Positions 13,495-38,963 of a stretch of 64,000 nucleotides of DNA are shown here, piece after piece (position 1 is the first letter of the stretch; each line of letters opens with the position of its first letter). This DNA is from Chaenocephalus aceratus. Its lineage: Eukaryota; Chordata; Actinopteri; Perciformes; Channichthyidae. The position numbers were made by a program, and so were the translations under genes. The stretch spans positions 17,263,072-17,327,071 of the forward strand of contig CM043808.1 in the NCBI GenBank assembly GCA_023974075.1. The letters run 5' to 3'. A model generated the notes under the pieces. The model worked only from the letters and a program-made list of their open reading frames with translations. It ran no database searches and was not told the origin of the DNA.

Positions 13495-15731
13495 GTCTCA
13501 CCTGGTTACAGCTTCAGGACAAATGTTGTTCCCTTGGCCAACCCCTTATACCAGATTGATTTCACTTTGATCAGTAGAAACGTGTGTTGAGTCTGCTCAT
13601 GTAAAGATGTCATCATTGCTTTGTTTTGTTTTTGTATGCTTGCATAATACTGACTTGAATTTATTTTTAAATATTGAGCAACTGTTTGGGTAATGCTGAA
13701 CCTTTTAAAAGTTGCTCAATAACAAATCATTTGTTGCAATGAGCATTATTGAAGCCAATGATTTGTTTCCCTTTGCTGGGGTTTATTGGCTGGCTGATTC
13801 CCCCGGCCTGTTTTGTTTGTGTTACAATCCCTGTGATAGTGGCATAAGTATGCAATAGTGCCTTCACAGCCATTATAGATCAGGGTGGGCCAACCTGTGG
13901 TTTGGTGACTCCAAAGATTACGAATAGGGGTACAATCTATCAAACCCTCATTAAGATATGTGTAAGAACAGCTAAAGAAAAGCAAATGTTTTAAATTATT
14001 CAACTCTAATGTATGAGAAACCACTGTAAATTATATATGTAAGGATCTCTTACCCCAAGGTACAGGAACATGTGCAGTGCAATCAGATATATGAATGTAT
14101 TTTAAATAGCTTAAGATAAAACCAAACCTCTAAAATGTTACAGGTAACCATAATACAGGTTGTCAGCTGTATCCCAAACACTATTATAGTTTTGCACAAG
14201 GTCAACTGTCACTTTATTTGGGCTCATATGAACCTCCCCGTTCGTCCTCTGAAGGTTAAAAAGACCTTTGATGGCTGTCATGAGGCAGCAAAAGTGGTTA
14301 TATGAAAACGCTGTGTCATTTTAGTGACAGTATAACATAGTTTGATTTTAACTCAGGAGGCCTGTGAATATTTGTTTTGCTTTAAATGGTGTGGCATCAG
14401 TAACATTAGGATGCATTTTCACAAAAAATACATGCCCACGTTGTTTGTCTACACACTGCTTTGTTTTGAGTGTATTTCTATTTAAAGAAACATCTTAAAC
14501 TTGATAACTGTGCGACTTGTTTGCACTTTCTTCCACCGTTAAAGACTTCTGCTGATATTATTACACACTTAACCAGGCACAAAAATGGTTTTCTTCAAAG
14601 GATCTGATGAAGAATAAATTAAACTGGGTCAAATGCCAAAATGGTCTGGTTTGACTGTTTTGTTTGATATGGACACATTTGTTTTTCACATATACCATGT
14701 TGTGAGTCACAGCCAGTTTCCTTTATTGACTGTCTGTTTGGGAATCAGTGACATCATCCCCTCCTGTTGTGATTACAGTTTCCTGTCAGCAGGGGTCATA
14801 CGTGCACTGCAGGTTGCACAACCGTATTGTCTTGATTTCTATTTTTTGAATATGCAATGCAGATACAAAGAAACATGCATTGTCATAGTACGAAATAATA
14901 TAACATTATAAATAAAAACGTACTTGAACGTATTACTAGTATAACACATATTTATTGATAAATTGGCAATCATAAATAACGAAAATGTTAATGCAAATTA
15001 ATTTAGTATCCTTTGATGGTGAATTTCCGTGATATTATTATTAATTATTATTTAAAAACAATAATTAATTGTCAGAGCTGCATACAGCAAAACAAAGATA
15101 ACATGTTGTAAGAGGTATAAAATAAAAACATTCTATACAAATACTGGTGATGGAAAATATACAGTATTCATCCAAGTACTGTTCTTGTACTACAAGTACT
15201 TGTACAACTTTGAGATGCTTAGGCCTACTTATTTATATATTTGTTCTACTTTATACTTTGTAGGCTACTTACATTACACAGTAGTACATTTACTCTGCTG
15301 CATTTAAATTACTTACTTTTGAAGAGTATTAACTTTAATTTGAGTAAGCTTTTATATGCATCATATTTGCTTTAAATTGTGTATTTATGTATGTATTTAC
15401 TGTAGTCTTTTTTATTTTAATTATATGATGTGAACATTTCCTCCATCCCTGACAAACCCATCATTATTTATCCATTAATTTTTCGAAATTGATTATACAG
15501 TATGTGTTGGTGTCCAATGGGCTCATTTCCCCAACAGGAAACATGGCTGGTAAGTGAATAACAGAAGCGCGAGGCCATTGGCTCGAGCTCTTCGATCTGC
15601 CGCCCAGCGCGTGACAGCCAAGGAAGCCCCAGTAAACACACTGACCTGACGGCCGCTGCTGCGCGTGCTGCTGTTGTTGCTCTGTCTTCTTGTCTCGGGA
15701 GGATATTCTGCGGAGTGCACCTGGCTGTCTG
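13495..15731. other. Intergenic, rnf217 to tpd52l1, with 5' leader of tpd52l1
   Basis: No gene is recognised. From about 15140 to 15330 there is a repeat rich in AAGTACTTGTAC-type motifs, described separately. From about 15570 the DNA becomes CpG-rich, consistent with the tpd52l1 promoter and first exon. Confidence 0.5.
15140..15330. repeat. Teleost interspersed repeat with AAGTACTTGTAC motifs
   Basis: The stretch carries CAAGTACTG, ACAAGTACTTGTAC and TACTTTATACTTTGTA motifs that recall a very common fish interspersed repeat. A second, shorter relative lies at 40585-40685. The family name was not determined and the boundaries are approximate. Confidence 0.5.
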
Positions 15732-29122
<13,391 letters not shown>

Positions 29123-30086
29123 TAGAGCGGCACCGTCAGGCTGAACTCAAAGACCAGGAACTGCTGTCGTGCAGAACTTATCTTCTAAATACTCTTGACT
29201 GAAATGTTACAGAACACCTGTATTAGATCCCTCGTGTTAGGATGCTTCCAACCATGTTTGAGATGAAGCCTCCTAACACTAGATGCAACCCTGAATGCTT
29301 GAAAGGTAGTTTAAAAATGTTTCTTGTTTGGACCAAATTGACCCTAAATATTCCAAATAGGCCGTTGTCTGCCTATTATTTTTTTTAAATATCACAACAG
29401 CAAACCTACTGTAATGGAGGGCTAATAATAAACCCAGTGAGACCCTCAGATAATTCCACACATAACTCAACTCGGTTTAAAGGAAACATCCTTTGTAACA
29501 ATCTAAAATAAATGTTACCAAGAGGCGAATGTCTTTGTTGAATTACTCGATAGTGTGGTGCACTCAACCAATAGGAGTGTATTGCCAGCTCCATACCATA
29601 GCCGTTGATCCAATGAGGCGAGACGCAGCTCAGCTTGTGAAAACAGCCAGTACAGTATCACAACTTCACTTCACTACACCTGTCGTACCAACAACTACAT
29701 TTTTAGGGTATTAATAGAAATAAGTAGTCGATAATAGTCTTTATGTTACATTTTCAAGTACCTTGTACTTTATACTAAATGTTTTAAAATGTACATACAG
29801 TATAACATACATTGATGGAATCCTGAAGTCCTGGGTGAAACTAATTATTTGTAAACTTGTACAAATGACTTTTCAATACAACTAAAGATCTGAAGTGTTG
29901 TTATGGCAACTAAAAATATATTTGATGGGATAACTTTGCAAGTGCAGCCAGTTATAATGCTTTTTGAAAATAACAGCCTACTGTTCTACGCATAGCTGAA
30001 TGCAAAAATACTGACAGAGAGGCTTGCTAGAATATGGAGGTTGCGCAAAATTATATAAATCACTTATGCTGAGAATTATCTTCTTT
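29123..30086 (+). other. tpd52l1 3' UTR and downstream DNA
   Basis: This is non-coding. An AATAAA lies near 29507, about 385 bp past the stop, and is a plausible poly(A) signal for tpd52l1. Confidence 0.5.
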
Positions 30087-30283
30087 TACATTACATTACA
30101 TTACTGAGACGCTTTTATCCAAAGCGACTTACATACTCAATACTGTGGGCAATCCCCACAGGAGCAATTTGGGGTGAAGTGTCTTGCAGGGACACAACGA
30201 CATGCTGACGGCAGTGGGGTTTGAACCTGTGACCCCCTGATCCGAATACCAACTCACAGCCGACTGCACCACACGCCTCCCTT
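30087..30283. mobile_element. Teleost SINE-like interspersed repeat
   Basis: The core GCTTTTATCCAAAGCGACTT is followed by a block with GAAGTGTCTTGCAGGGACAC and then by a GTTTGAACCTGTGACCCC block. I recognise this arrangement from a widespread fish interspersed repeat. The left edge is a short TTACA repeat. The exact family was not determined. Confidence 0.75.
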
Positions 30284-31539
30284 CTTCACTCTAGCAGTTA
30301 AAAATTGACATTTTTAAACATTGTGTTGAACTGCTGTACATTAGTGCTGGATTCATACGTGCATACACATGACACATGACCCTGAAATGGTTTCTGTGGC
30401 CTTTTGCCTATGTTACTGATGACAAAATAACATTAATATACCGATTTCTTTTAACTTCCTGGTCCAGGACAAACTGTTAAATGCTGCGAGATAACATACA
30501 GTTTTACTGAGTATGTTAGGAAAAGGTTGGTGCCACAAAACGTGAAACATGTTTATTAATTTGTCTGTAAAAACATTGTTTTATTTGTAACTTTTCAAGT
30601 ACCTGCATAACTTTGCCATCAAGTTTCAATATATACTCCGTTTCATGTTTAATTGTGTTCTTTTTTGCCGTGGTTTGAGAAGATCTCCGGGATCGTTTCA
30701 TGTTTAATGAAATGTGTTCAATAATATTCATGTTAACGTTCATATATTGAAATACTGAGGTAATGCATGTTCTGTTATTGGAAAATAAACTACTGATCTG
30801 TGACATTCAAAAAACATTGTGTTTGACATCTGCATACCAATAATCACAAACTATTATAAACAACTGGTTTTATGGCTGATGGAATGATATTAAAGATTGT
30901 TTACCCAAACTAAATACCACTCTGACTGTTTTTACACTAAAGACAGAAATGTGACCGAGAAAACCAAGATAAAACAAAGTAGTTATGTGCAGCTAAAGTT
31001 CTATTAAATATACAAATTGACTTGAAATGACTTCCACGTCCGACCGCTTTTTTTCTCCTCCACAAGAAACAGTAAATAACTGATTACTATTATTCTGTAA
31101 AAAGTTAGACTGCATCAGAAAATGTTTTCTTCTGATAGTTAAACCGGATAAATGTATGGTATATGTCAAAATGTATTTGTCAATGGATTGGAAAAATAGA
31201 ATAAAGCCTGAGATGATAAAACGTCATAATGTTACAACACTATCTGGGAGTTTATATAGCTCTTTAATCATTTCCCAACACATTGTTGGACATTTCATTA
31301 CATATTGATACGTTTTTGCTTTTTAATATTATCTGGCAGCTTTTTTCATTTGGTATTAATTATATATGGTGATGCTTTTCCAGGACAGTTTGCAAAAATA
31401 GCCGTATGCACAAAGTATATATTCAAATATCCTCATCCTCAGTGGTACTGCAGGAACGTGCAGGTACGTGTCGTGCGTCTTTATACACATATTTTGTGTT
31501 ACAGTACCTTCACTAAGGAAATGTTTGTATGTGTCAGAG
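30284..31539. other. Intergenic between tpd52l1 and hddc2 (convergent)
   Basis: This is AT-rich and no gene is recognised. The right part probably includes the hddc2 3' UTR on the minus strand; a minus-strand ATTAAA lies near 31264-31269. Confidence 0.5.
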
Positions 31540-33444
31540 TCAGGATGAGTGTGAAGATGCACCACCAGTCGTCTGCGAGTTCCCAGAGTCCTTTGCTTCA
31601 TCCTTTTTACTCATGTGACTATCTCTCTCTTTATTCAAAGAGCTGAGGAGCTGGAGCACGTCTGGGTGTTGGAAACGACCTGAGAGAATAACAAATATAA
31701 ATATAAACAAAGGCAGCTTCAAAATCTGTAATATCTTATCTGAATGTTGCCTATTCATTCTGGCTACCCCCAGAAAATTCAAAAAAAGTATGGTAAACAT
31801 TTCACATTTAGTTTGAATGACTAAAATAACATGAAATTGTCTGGAGAAGGTCATTTATGGTCAAACAGCTTTCCGTTTTAAAGCGTAATCACAACTTTGC
31901 ATTGTTGACTGTTGAGAAAACTGTTTCAAATATAATAAGAAAATTGCTTAGTTGCATATTTATAAGCTAAATATCAAAGAAAAAATAAGCCTTCTCAGGT
32001 GCAAAAATGTGAGCAACTGAATTGATGAGATCCAGGGAAGAATAGAGCCACAGATTTCCAAACTAACCTTCGGTGGAGTCGAAGAACTCCTGCAGTCTTC
32101 CTGGTGTTCCCTCCAGCTCCTCGTACTCGTGAGCCTGCAGGATCATCTCCAGGAGGTCAAACTCTTTCACCAACCTGGCCTCCGCACTGCTCTGGTTTTC
32201 ATATTCCTGCAGAAAAACACAAGTGCAATATCCCACTGGTATAATTATCATTATAAAGGGACATGGTATGAGGTTACTTGATATTCAACCAAAGCAGAAG
32301 CTTACCTCCCAGAGTCCATACATCTCCTGTTTGAGTCCCTCCGGCAGAAGAGCTGAAATATGTTTCATCGCCTCCTGAGCGAGATGGAGAAATTAGAGAG
32401 CCAAACACAGACATTACTAATTTAATATAAGCCATCAATGTTTACTTAAAAATGCCATGGAAGCCTGAACAGACTATTTGTTTAGTTAAACAGAGTTAAG
32501 TGTTAAGATATGGGATACTGGTCACTTGCCTCTTCTCGCCTGTGTTTCTCAGCTTTACTGATGTTGTCTGATGGAGCGATATCTCCCACAATGCACTCTG
32601 CCATGTCATGAACCAGAGCCAGCTTTATACATCTAAAGACAGTAAGGGAAAAAGACAACAATATGTAGGTTATTTAAATATATACAGTTGATGAGCTGCT
32701 ATATTCTACCTAGTATAATTCATGTCAACTTTTTTTTATCTTTTTAAAGTTGCTTCCAGGTCTGGGTGTGAGCAGTTGAATGAATCACCTGTGTTTATCC
32801 ACTGTGGGGTCTGTGATGGTCATCGACATGATGGCCATGCGGTACATGTGGTCTGACACACTCTCAGGTTTCTGCACCTCCCTGTACACCCAGCCGGTCC
32901 GTGGGACCCTCTGCAGGGAACAACAACACAGAGTTAATAATGAGTTTCAAAGACAAGGGAGAACAACAACTAAAATATATGCCTAGTGATATTTTTTCAT
33001 TTTGTATGATTGTAAACCTAATCTGTTAAGATTTTGTACTGATGTTTTCATAACGATTGTATTTATTTGACCATACATTGACACATACAGGACGCATAAA
33101 TTAACCTACAATTATTAATGTTATTCCTTCAGGGCAATAACAAGGCAATGGTTTAATTTTCTTCTCATGTCATAACATGTTTGTTTGTGTGGGTAGATGA
33201 ATAAGGATAAGTTGCACTTTGGTAAGGACTACAAAAAACCACTGCCTCACTGTATTAGCTCCAGTAGCACCAATACAATATTTTTGGAAGCCAGGCTTAA
33301 AATAATGTGTCGTTCATTTTTGACAAGGGGCCAAATCACCATAAAAGTAACTTTGGGGAAAGGTCTTACTTTTAGTTGTCCGATACATTTCATGAATTGC
33401 AGCATATTGATCATGCCGGTTGTTGTCTCCATGGTGGTCGCCAT
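31540..33444 (-). CDS. hddc2: HDDC2, HD-domain 5'-deoxynucleotidase, 6 exons
   Basis: On the minus strand the exons are 33444-33370, 32910-32789, 32632-32530, 32374-32306, 32206-32068 and 31679-31540, giving 215 aa. HDDC2 belongs to the YfbR-like HD-domain phosphohydrolases, which remove phosphate from deoxynucleoside monophosphates and bind a divalent metal through HD-motif residues. H46 (ESVSDHMYRMA) and H74-D75 (LALVHDMAECIVGD) are the HD-type residues. HRREEEAMKHI and YELEGTPGRLQEFFDST-like blocks also match the family. The start at 33444 was preferred over 33504 because MATTMETT..MLQFMKCIGQLK aligns with the human N-terminus. Intron 3 has a GC donor (GAG|GCAAGT). The tail is serine-rich and variable. 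Confidence 0.94.
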
Positions 33445-33889
33445 TACTGCCCGCTGACCCGGATACAAAGGATGGTGTTCTGCTGATGTAGTTGCACCTT
33501 TCATCCACTAGGTGACAGCGTTACAACACAACAAACCTTAGTTGAAACTAAAAAGAGCCACCACAGACAGTACTTACATCTGTGCCTGTTTATGGTATCT
33601 ATTTATTCCAGATATTTAATAGTTTGCAACTTGAATAAATGTTGTATTTTATGTTATCCTTACTGTAAAAACAGAAATATAAACCAGACATTTGAAACTG
33701 TAGTGGGGAGCAGCGCCATATAGACTTCTATCTATATGGCGCTGGTGGGGAGTAACGGCAACAAGTGACGATGCAAATGTCACGAAGAAGAATCAGTTCA
33801 CCGGAAGTAAGAGAAGCGGGAGATTGAAAAAAAGTAAACAAACTTTTTTATCAACGTGAATTTGTGTTTCACCCTGAACATTAGCCAAC
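33445..33889. promoter_or_regulatory. Putative bidirectional promoter, hddc2 / cenpw
   Basis: The two start codons are 445 bp apart and point away from each other, so both promoters and both 5' leaders must share this space unless upstream leader exons exist. No TATA box was recognised at a convincing place. A 34-bp palindromic insertion sits inside it. Confidence 0.55.
33703..33752. mobile_element. 34-bp palindrome with 8-bp target duplication, hAT-like remnant
   Basis: Perfect 13-bp arms (CAGCGCCATATAG at 33711-33723 and its complement at 33732-33744) enclose an 8-nt loop. GTGGGGAG occurs exactly on both sides (33703-33710 and 33745-33752). An 8-bp duplication and CAG...CTG ends are what hAT transposition leaves, so this looks like an element reduced to its terminal repeats. 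Confidence 0.7.
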
Positions 33890-35542
33890 ATGCTGAAGAA
33901 GCCGCCCAAATTGAAATCTATAATCAAAACAAAAGCGAAGACTAACATAACCGTGAGGCCGACGTCAGAAGCAATGGTGAAGAGCTAACGCGCGAATGTT
34001 GCTAATGTTTCTGAGTTCTCTGTTTGTGGCTAACGCTGCTATCATGGCTAACAGCTAATCAATAAACAATTATGGTGTTACTTTTCCTCAGATTGAACTC
34101 CTGATGTTGATGTTTTTGAGCAACCTGGCGGAAGAGGCGAAGGCTAATGCGTTTGAGGAGAAATCTGCAACGATCAGAGCTCATCACCTCAAAGCAGTGT
34201 CCAAGGTTAGTTAAAAAGGAAGCTCAAATCACAAGTTGTACAAGCTACTGTTGTTTCCCACTTTATTTATATTTTACGACTAAACACGTGCCTCAAATGT
34301 CAAGGGCCTTGCCAAACCGTATATTACTAGACAAAGATTTCAAACGTTATTGCAATCTCCTGATTCAAACTGCAATTATTGTTATTTTTAATTAAATAAT
34401 CTCACATGTTATTATTAGATAGTCAATGTACAATAAGAAACAACTATTTTATAGTGGTTGTTTGAGTCCAACAGATTTTCTGATGGTCCTTTTGTTGTTC
34501 TCTGAAATGCAGTGAATACTCGAAAGGCACTCACACGTTTTTAAATACAGTTGTTTTATTGTCATTGATTGGATTTAAGACTGCTGTGAAATGTCTAATT
34601 TTCCGGAGGTGGCCCACATCTTATAATTTATAAATTATATCTAGGCTGTATTAAGTTTGAGGTGGCTTGGGATCCTGATGGTGGAAAGGTCAGCTCAGAC
34701 AGTCAGTACGTAGTGTTACCTGGTAACGTTAAACGTAGAGGTGCCAGTTCAAGGTTCAAGGCTTTTATTAGTCATACTACATAGCTACAGTGTAGTTATG
34801 ACAATGAACATCTTAGGTCCCAGGCTCCACCAATTGTGCGGAAAAACAGAAAAAATAGTTCAAGTAAATACAAAAAGAAAAATAGTGCAATACGAGTCTA
34901 TATACAAGTGATTGGAATATGATATATTTTCACCTCCTGCGAGGTGCCCTTAAGCAAGGCACCAATCTATCTAAAGAACCCTCAACAACAACCGCATGAC
35001 TTTGGGTCCTGTATTTGCATGTGTGAAATAACATGTAAGTGGATTATTGATTAGTTAATTTGCAGGAGGTTTATCAAGGTTTTTATTATTGCACCCATCT
35101 TGGATTGTATTAAGGCAATTGCATTACAAAGGGTAACTAATCAAGCATGTAAACTAATACAATACATAATAACTGTTGACATCAATCAAATTAATGCATG
35201 GTATGCTTTGAAGAGGTGCTCAAGTTACATATAGCTATACAATTTAAAAAAAAAAAAAAGTTTTACATCGAGTGCATTTAATAACATGTAACCACACGTT
35301 GCAGGACATTAGCACTCCTGCATTACAATCCTAGTATTCCAGCTAAAATGGGTTGTCTTGGTTCTTCTATCTATAATTGGAGTTGACAGTTAATCATATG
35401 TAGTCTAACTTACTTACTCAAGCAACTTACTAATAATGATTTTACATTTCTATGTACACATTCTAATTTCTCCATTTTGAATGTGGGATAAACGTACAAA
35501 ACTTTTTTTTTATAGAAAATGCTGAAAAAAGCGAAGGGATGA
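33890..35542 (+). CDS. cenpw: CENPW, centromere protein W, 3 exons
   Basis: Exons 33890-33976, 34092-34205 and 35516-35542 give 75 aa. All introns are GT-AG in phase 0. CENP-W pairs with CENP-T through a histone fold and helps build the kinetochore as part of the CENP-T-W-S-X complex. The first exon is a basic tail (MLKKPPKLKSIIKTKAK). The second gives the fold (LLMLMFLSNLAEEAKANAFEEKS, then IRAHHLKAVSK), and the third ends in KMLKKAKG, close to the human end LKKSRG. The fish protein is somewhat shorter than human (88 aa), mostly in the N-terminal tail. Confidence 0.9.
34745..35015. repeat. Teleost interspersed repeats in cenpw intron 2
   Basis: The left part (about 34745-34925) has GGCTTTTATTAGTCATACTA and a later ATAGTGCAATA block, recalling a common fish repeat. 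The right part (34930-35010) has GAGGTGCCCTTAAGCAAGGC, a motif found in many fish repeat tails. Boundaries are approximate. Confidence 0.5.
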
Positions 35543-38500
35543 AGACGGGGAAGTTCGACATTTTTATGAACATTAGGACGGCGGCAATATTTTTCCTTTT
35601 TTATTATGCATCATATTTTTTCTTCTGAAAATGTGTTTTTACTATTGTGTAAATGTTTTCCTTTCACAAGAGTTTTCTGTTCTTAATTAAATTCTTGTAA
35701 ACCTTACAATCCCTCCCATTGTAGACACTTCAATTCACACACATCATATCACATGTAATCATGCCGTGAGTGCTGCTGCAATAACATTCACCTTCGCATT
35801 GGAGACATACTGTATAAGCGGTAGCCAAACAAAGTGCTGACTGTGTCGAGCTTTCATCTGGAGGTTGTGGACAGCTCGGAGTAAGTTAGTACTTCCAGAT
35901 CTCTCCCCCCCCCCCCCCGTCATGGTCAGCGTTTTAAAGCTGCATGCTTCACAGCGTCTTCACTGGGCGTGGGGCTCGGCCTCCTCCCAAATTCCTCTCC
36001 TTTTCACGCTACATAGACTATCTACGTGCTGCGATGCTATCCTGCTCACACCTTCATCACTGCGAGGGGCTTTTTGCCTTCTTATGCGTCTGTTAGCAGC
36101 AGTGAAGATGTCTTGTAAAATGTCCTGATCCTACATTATCTGTTTGATTTTTATTTGAAACAGATGTTATATGCATTTTGTGCTTTAGTAAAAGCTCATG
36201 GCAGACGATGCCCTAAAAGCTGTTTCTGGTTTGTGTTATAGTGGACTGTTTTAATATCTTGTCTTTATTTAACAGTAGATCAAGTGATTTGATACAAACA
36301 TTTGAATTACAACGTTGGTTCATTCATTGTACTTTAGACCATGCAAACATGATTACATGTGTTAATAAACATGGCTCTCTAACTCTTCGTGGCTCTCCTT
36401 TTTTTTTATCATTTTCTTTCATTCCCCGTTTCTCTTTGCGGCAGCTAAGACATTCCTTGGCCTCCGGCGGTTATTTTCTTCAAGAATCTGATCTGGCACC
36501 CCAGTGAGCGTAGCCATGTCATGTTTATGTTCCCAGTCAGGTTGTGGAGTTGTTACTGGGTTTGTGGAGCTCCACCCTTCTGACATTTGAACCCCTTGTA
36601 CCTGCCCTGCTTGTTCTCTCCTTTACTTTTACATTGTCATGACAGAGCCCTCTAGCATTTGCATATATTTTCTAATCCCTGTTGAGTTTCCATCTGGCAG
36701 GTAGGCTAGTCTTTGAGTATCTACTGCATGCAGATTGATGGATGGTGTTTCTCCGCAGCAGCTGGCTGCACGTCCAGAGGATCCTCTGAGGTGTTATTCT
36801 ATCGTGAGTTTGTGCTTGTTCCTGTGGGGTTTGAGAAACGCACTCTTCTTTCTCTCTCAAAACAAAAAAATAAGACACCAGGTGTCTGAGCACCTGGTGA
36901 CAATTTAAGGCAGCCAGCGTAGCCCTGTCTGGCCCTGTGTAACTGAGCTGCGTCTCAAGGATGATAAATCAGCTTCAGTCTAAAATCTCACTGATAAGAT
37001 TCCACTTATTCTTTTTCTGACATTTTTCCAGACAGGCCGAAGAAAGCACGGCCATCCATTTTGGCAGACATCATATTATGATAACTTGCAGTGCCTTTCT
37101 TAATAAGAATCACATGGTATCAATTGAGTAACTTGTTCTGTCTTTGCCTTAAAGAGGAATACAGTTATTTTAACAACAATACAACAAAACGTTTAGAATC
37201 AAGCAAAAGCAACAAACCCCCACAATTTGATTCTATCAGAGTTGACCGGTTCTGAAAGGATTATAGACCAAAGCAAAGACGCATGAATTGCAGAGGGAAG
37301 CTTGATTCCAGGAAGGCGAGCACTGGAGAGTTCAAATCTGTGTTGAGAACCACAGAGTTCCCAAAACAGGCGATAGTACTCAGTGGGATGCCAATCAACA
37401 AATCGTCTGCAGCCTACTGCTTTTATCAACCTTCCAGAGTTTTTGTGGGAACCGCAGATTCTCTCCGACACCTCCAGCCATCTTCTTTTCTTTTCTCATT
37501 GGGAGGTAGTCAAATCACTCGGTATGTATTTATGTATGGTCTGGTTATGGTTATGGTTCAGGATTCCTGAAGCCAGTCTTCATGGACAACACGAAGTGCC
37601 CAAGCATGCCTTAAGTTTAAATGCATCTAAAAAGCATGGGGACTTGGTTATGTCAGTTATTTTGTGCTGGGTATTGTTTTGTCTTCGTCATTGTGACTTC
37701 ATCCAGCCCATGTGAAGACTTTGATGAGCTGGTGTTGATCTTCTGATGACATGCTTCAAAAAACATCATGTTTTATTGTTTAAATGAGGAGATATTTTTG
37801 GTGTTATGGTCACACATTCGCCCCGTTTGACATTATGGTTAAACCGAAAGATGAGAGTGAAAGAGTTGTACCTAATGTGTTGCATTCGCCTCTAAACAAG
37901 CTCTAATTCCAACATGCTGTGAGGCAGGATGAATAGCAATCATGCCTTTCATCTGCTCAAATGATTATGTTTTGGTCAACATATGAATCTAAGCAACAGT
38001 CGATAATATTTTGTCCGAAATATTTCAATGATCTCACTAGAAATATGCACAAAACAAATGTACCCATCAAACCTGCATTTCAAACCCTCACTAAACATAC
38101 AAAAACGGTTTAGTTTTTGGAAAAGTTGGAATCCTGGACACACATTGTCCTTTTCACTTCAAAGTCATTTTAAGAGAATGTTTTTTTTCACACTTGCATT
38201 GGCTTCCAATTGTGCGGTCACAAAGACGTACGTATACATTTTAAACTCTGATTCAAGGTGAGCATTGAAAAACTTCCCTCCTTCAGCTGCAGAATGTGAG
38301 CACAGAGGTTTGGTGTGAAGGTCAAATATCCAAGTGAAAAACAAGACACGTTTGGGAAGAGGGGGGACCTTACAATACCCAGAATGTTAAGCTTCAGTTG
38401 GATCATTCATGTAGACTTTGTGACAGAAAAAGTTGAAGTAATAATATAATGTAATATCATGGTGGTATTATTATTCCAATTCTGAAAATATGCATATTTT

Positions 38501-38800
38501 GATATTTTTAAGGCTCAGGGGGAGTGTCATGGAGGACGGGTAACACAGAAGAGGGGGGAGTGTGTGTGTGTGTGTGTTCGGGGGGATAACATAGACGAGC
38601 CCACAGCAGCTTATCCAAACTTGCATTACATCTGGGTTGCGACTATCATACAATGGTTTGTCTTCTGTTTGCATTCTTCGTGGCATTCTGCCGGCTTCTT
38701 CAGTGATCTCATGGAATGCACATGGGATTTCTCTGCAAGAAAACATTTTGCACTCGACCGCTCTCTTACGCAGACCGGAGTTCAACGTGGGTCCATTTGA
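35543..38800. other. cenpw 3' UTR and intergenic DNA to the R-spondin gene
   Basis: No gene is recognised. An ATTAAA near 35686 could end cenpw transcripts. A poly-C run lies near 35905-35918 and a short (GT)n near 38560-38577. Overlapping open frames on both strands at 37199-37715 lack any recognisable motif. Confidence 0.5.
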
Positions 38801-38963
38801 ATGAATTCTATGGAGAAATCCAACCTTTTTCCATGAACTACATCATGGGATTTGGGATGTGATGCAAGGTGACTGGATTGATGCCGTACTGAATGGGAAA
38901 GATGTGGATACCTTTGTTGATCTGGATGCTGCACCTCATGATTCTTACAGAAGGCCAAGATAA
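38801..38963 (+). promoter_or_regulatory. Chain of three uORFs before the R-spondin start
   Basis: uORF1 is 38801-38836, uORF2 is 38833-38862 (its ATG overlaps the first stop as ATGA), and uORF3 is 38862-38963 (its ATG overlaps the second stop as TGATG). uORF3 runs across the main start at 38902 in another frame. Their effect depends on the transcription start, which I cannot see. Confidence 0.45.

Noticed and set aside
37199..37715. Overlapping frames on both strands in the cenpw to R-spondin gap
   Set aside because: No domain, no codon signal and no splice partners.
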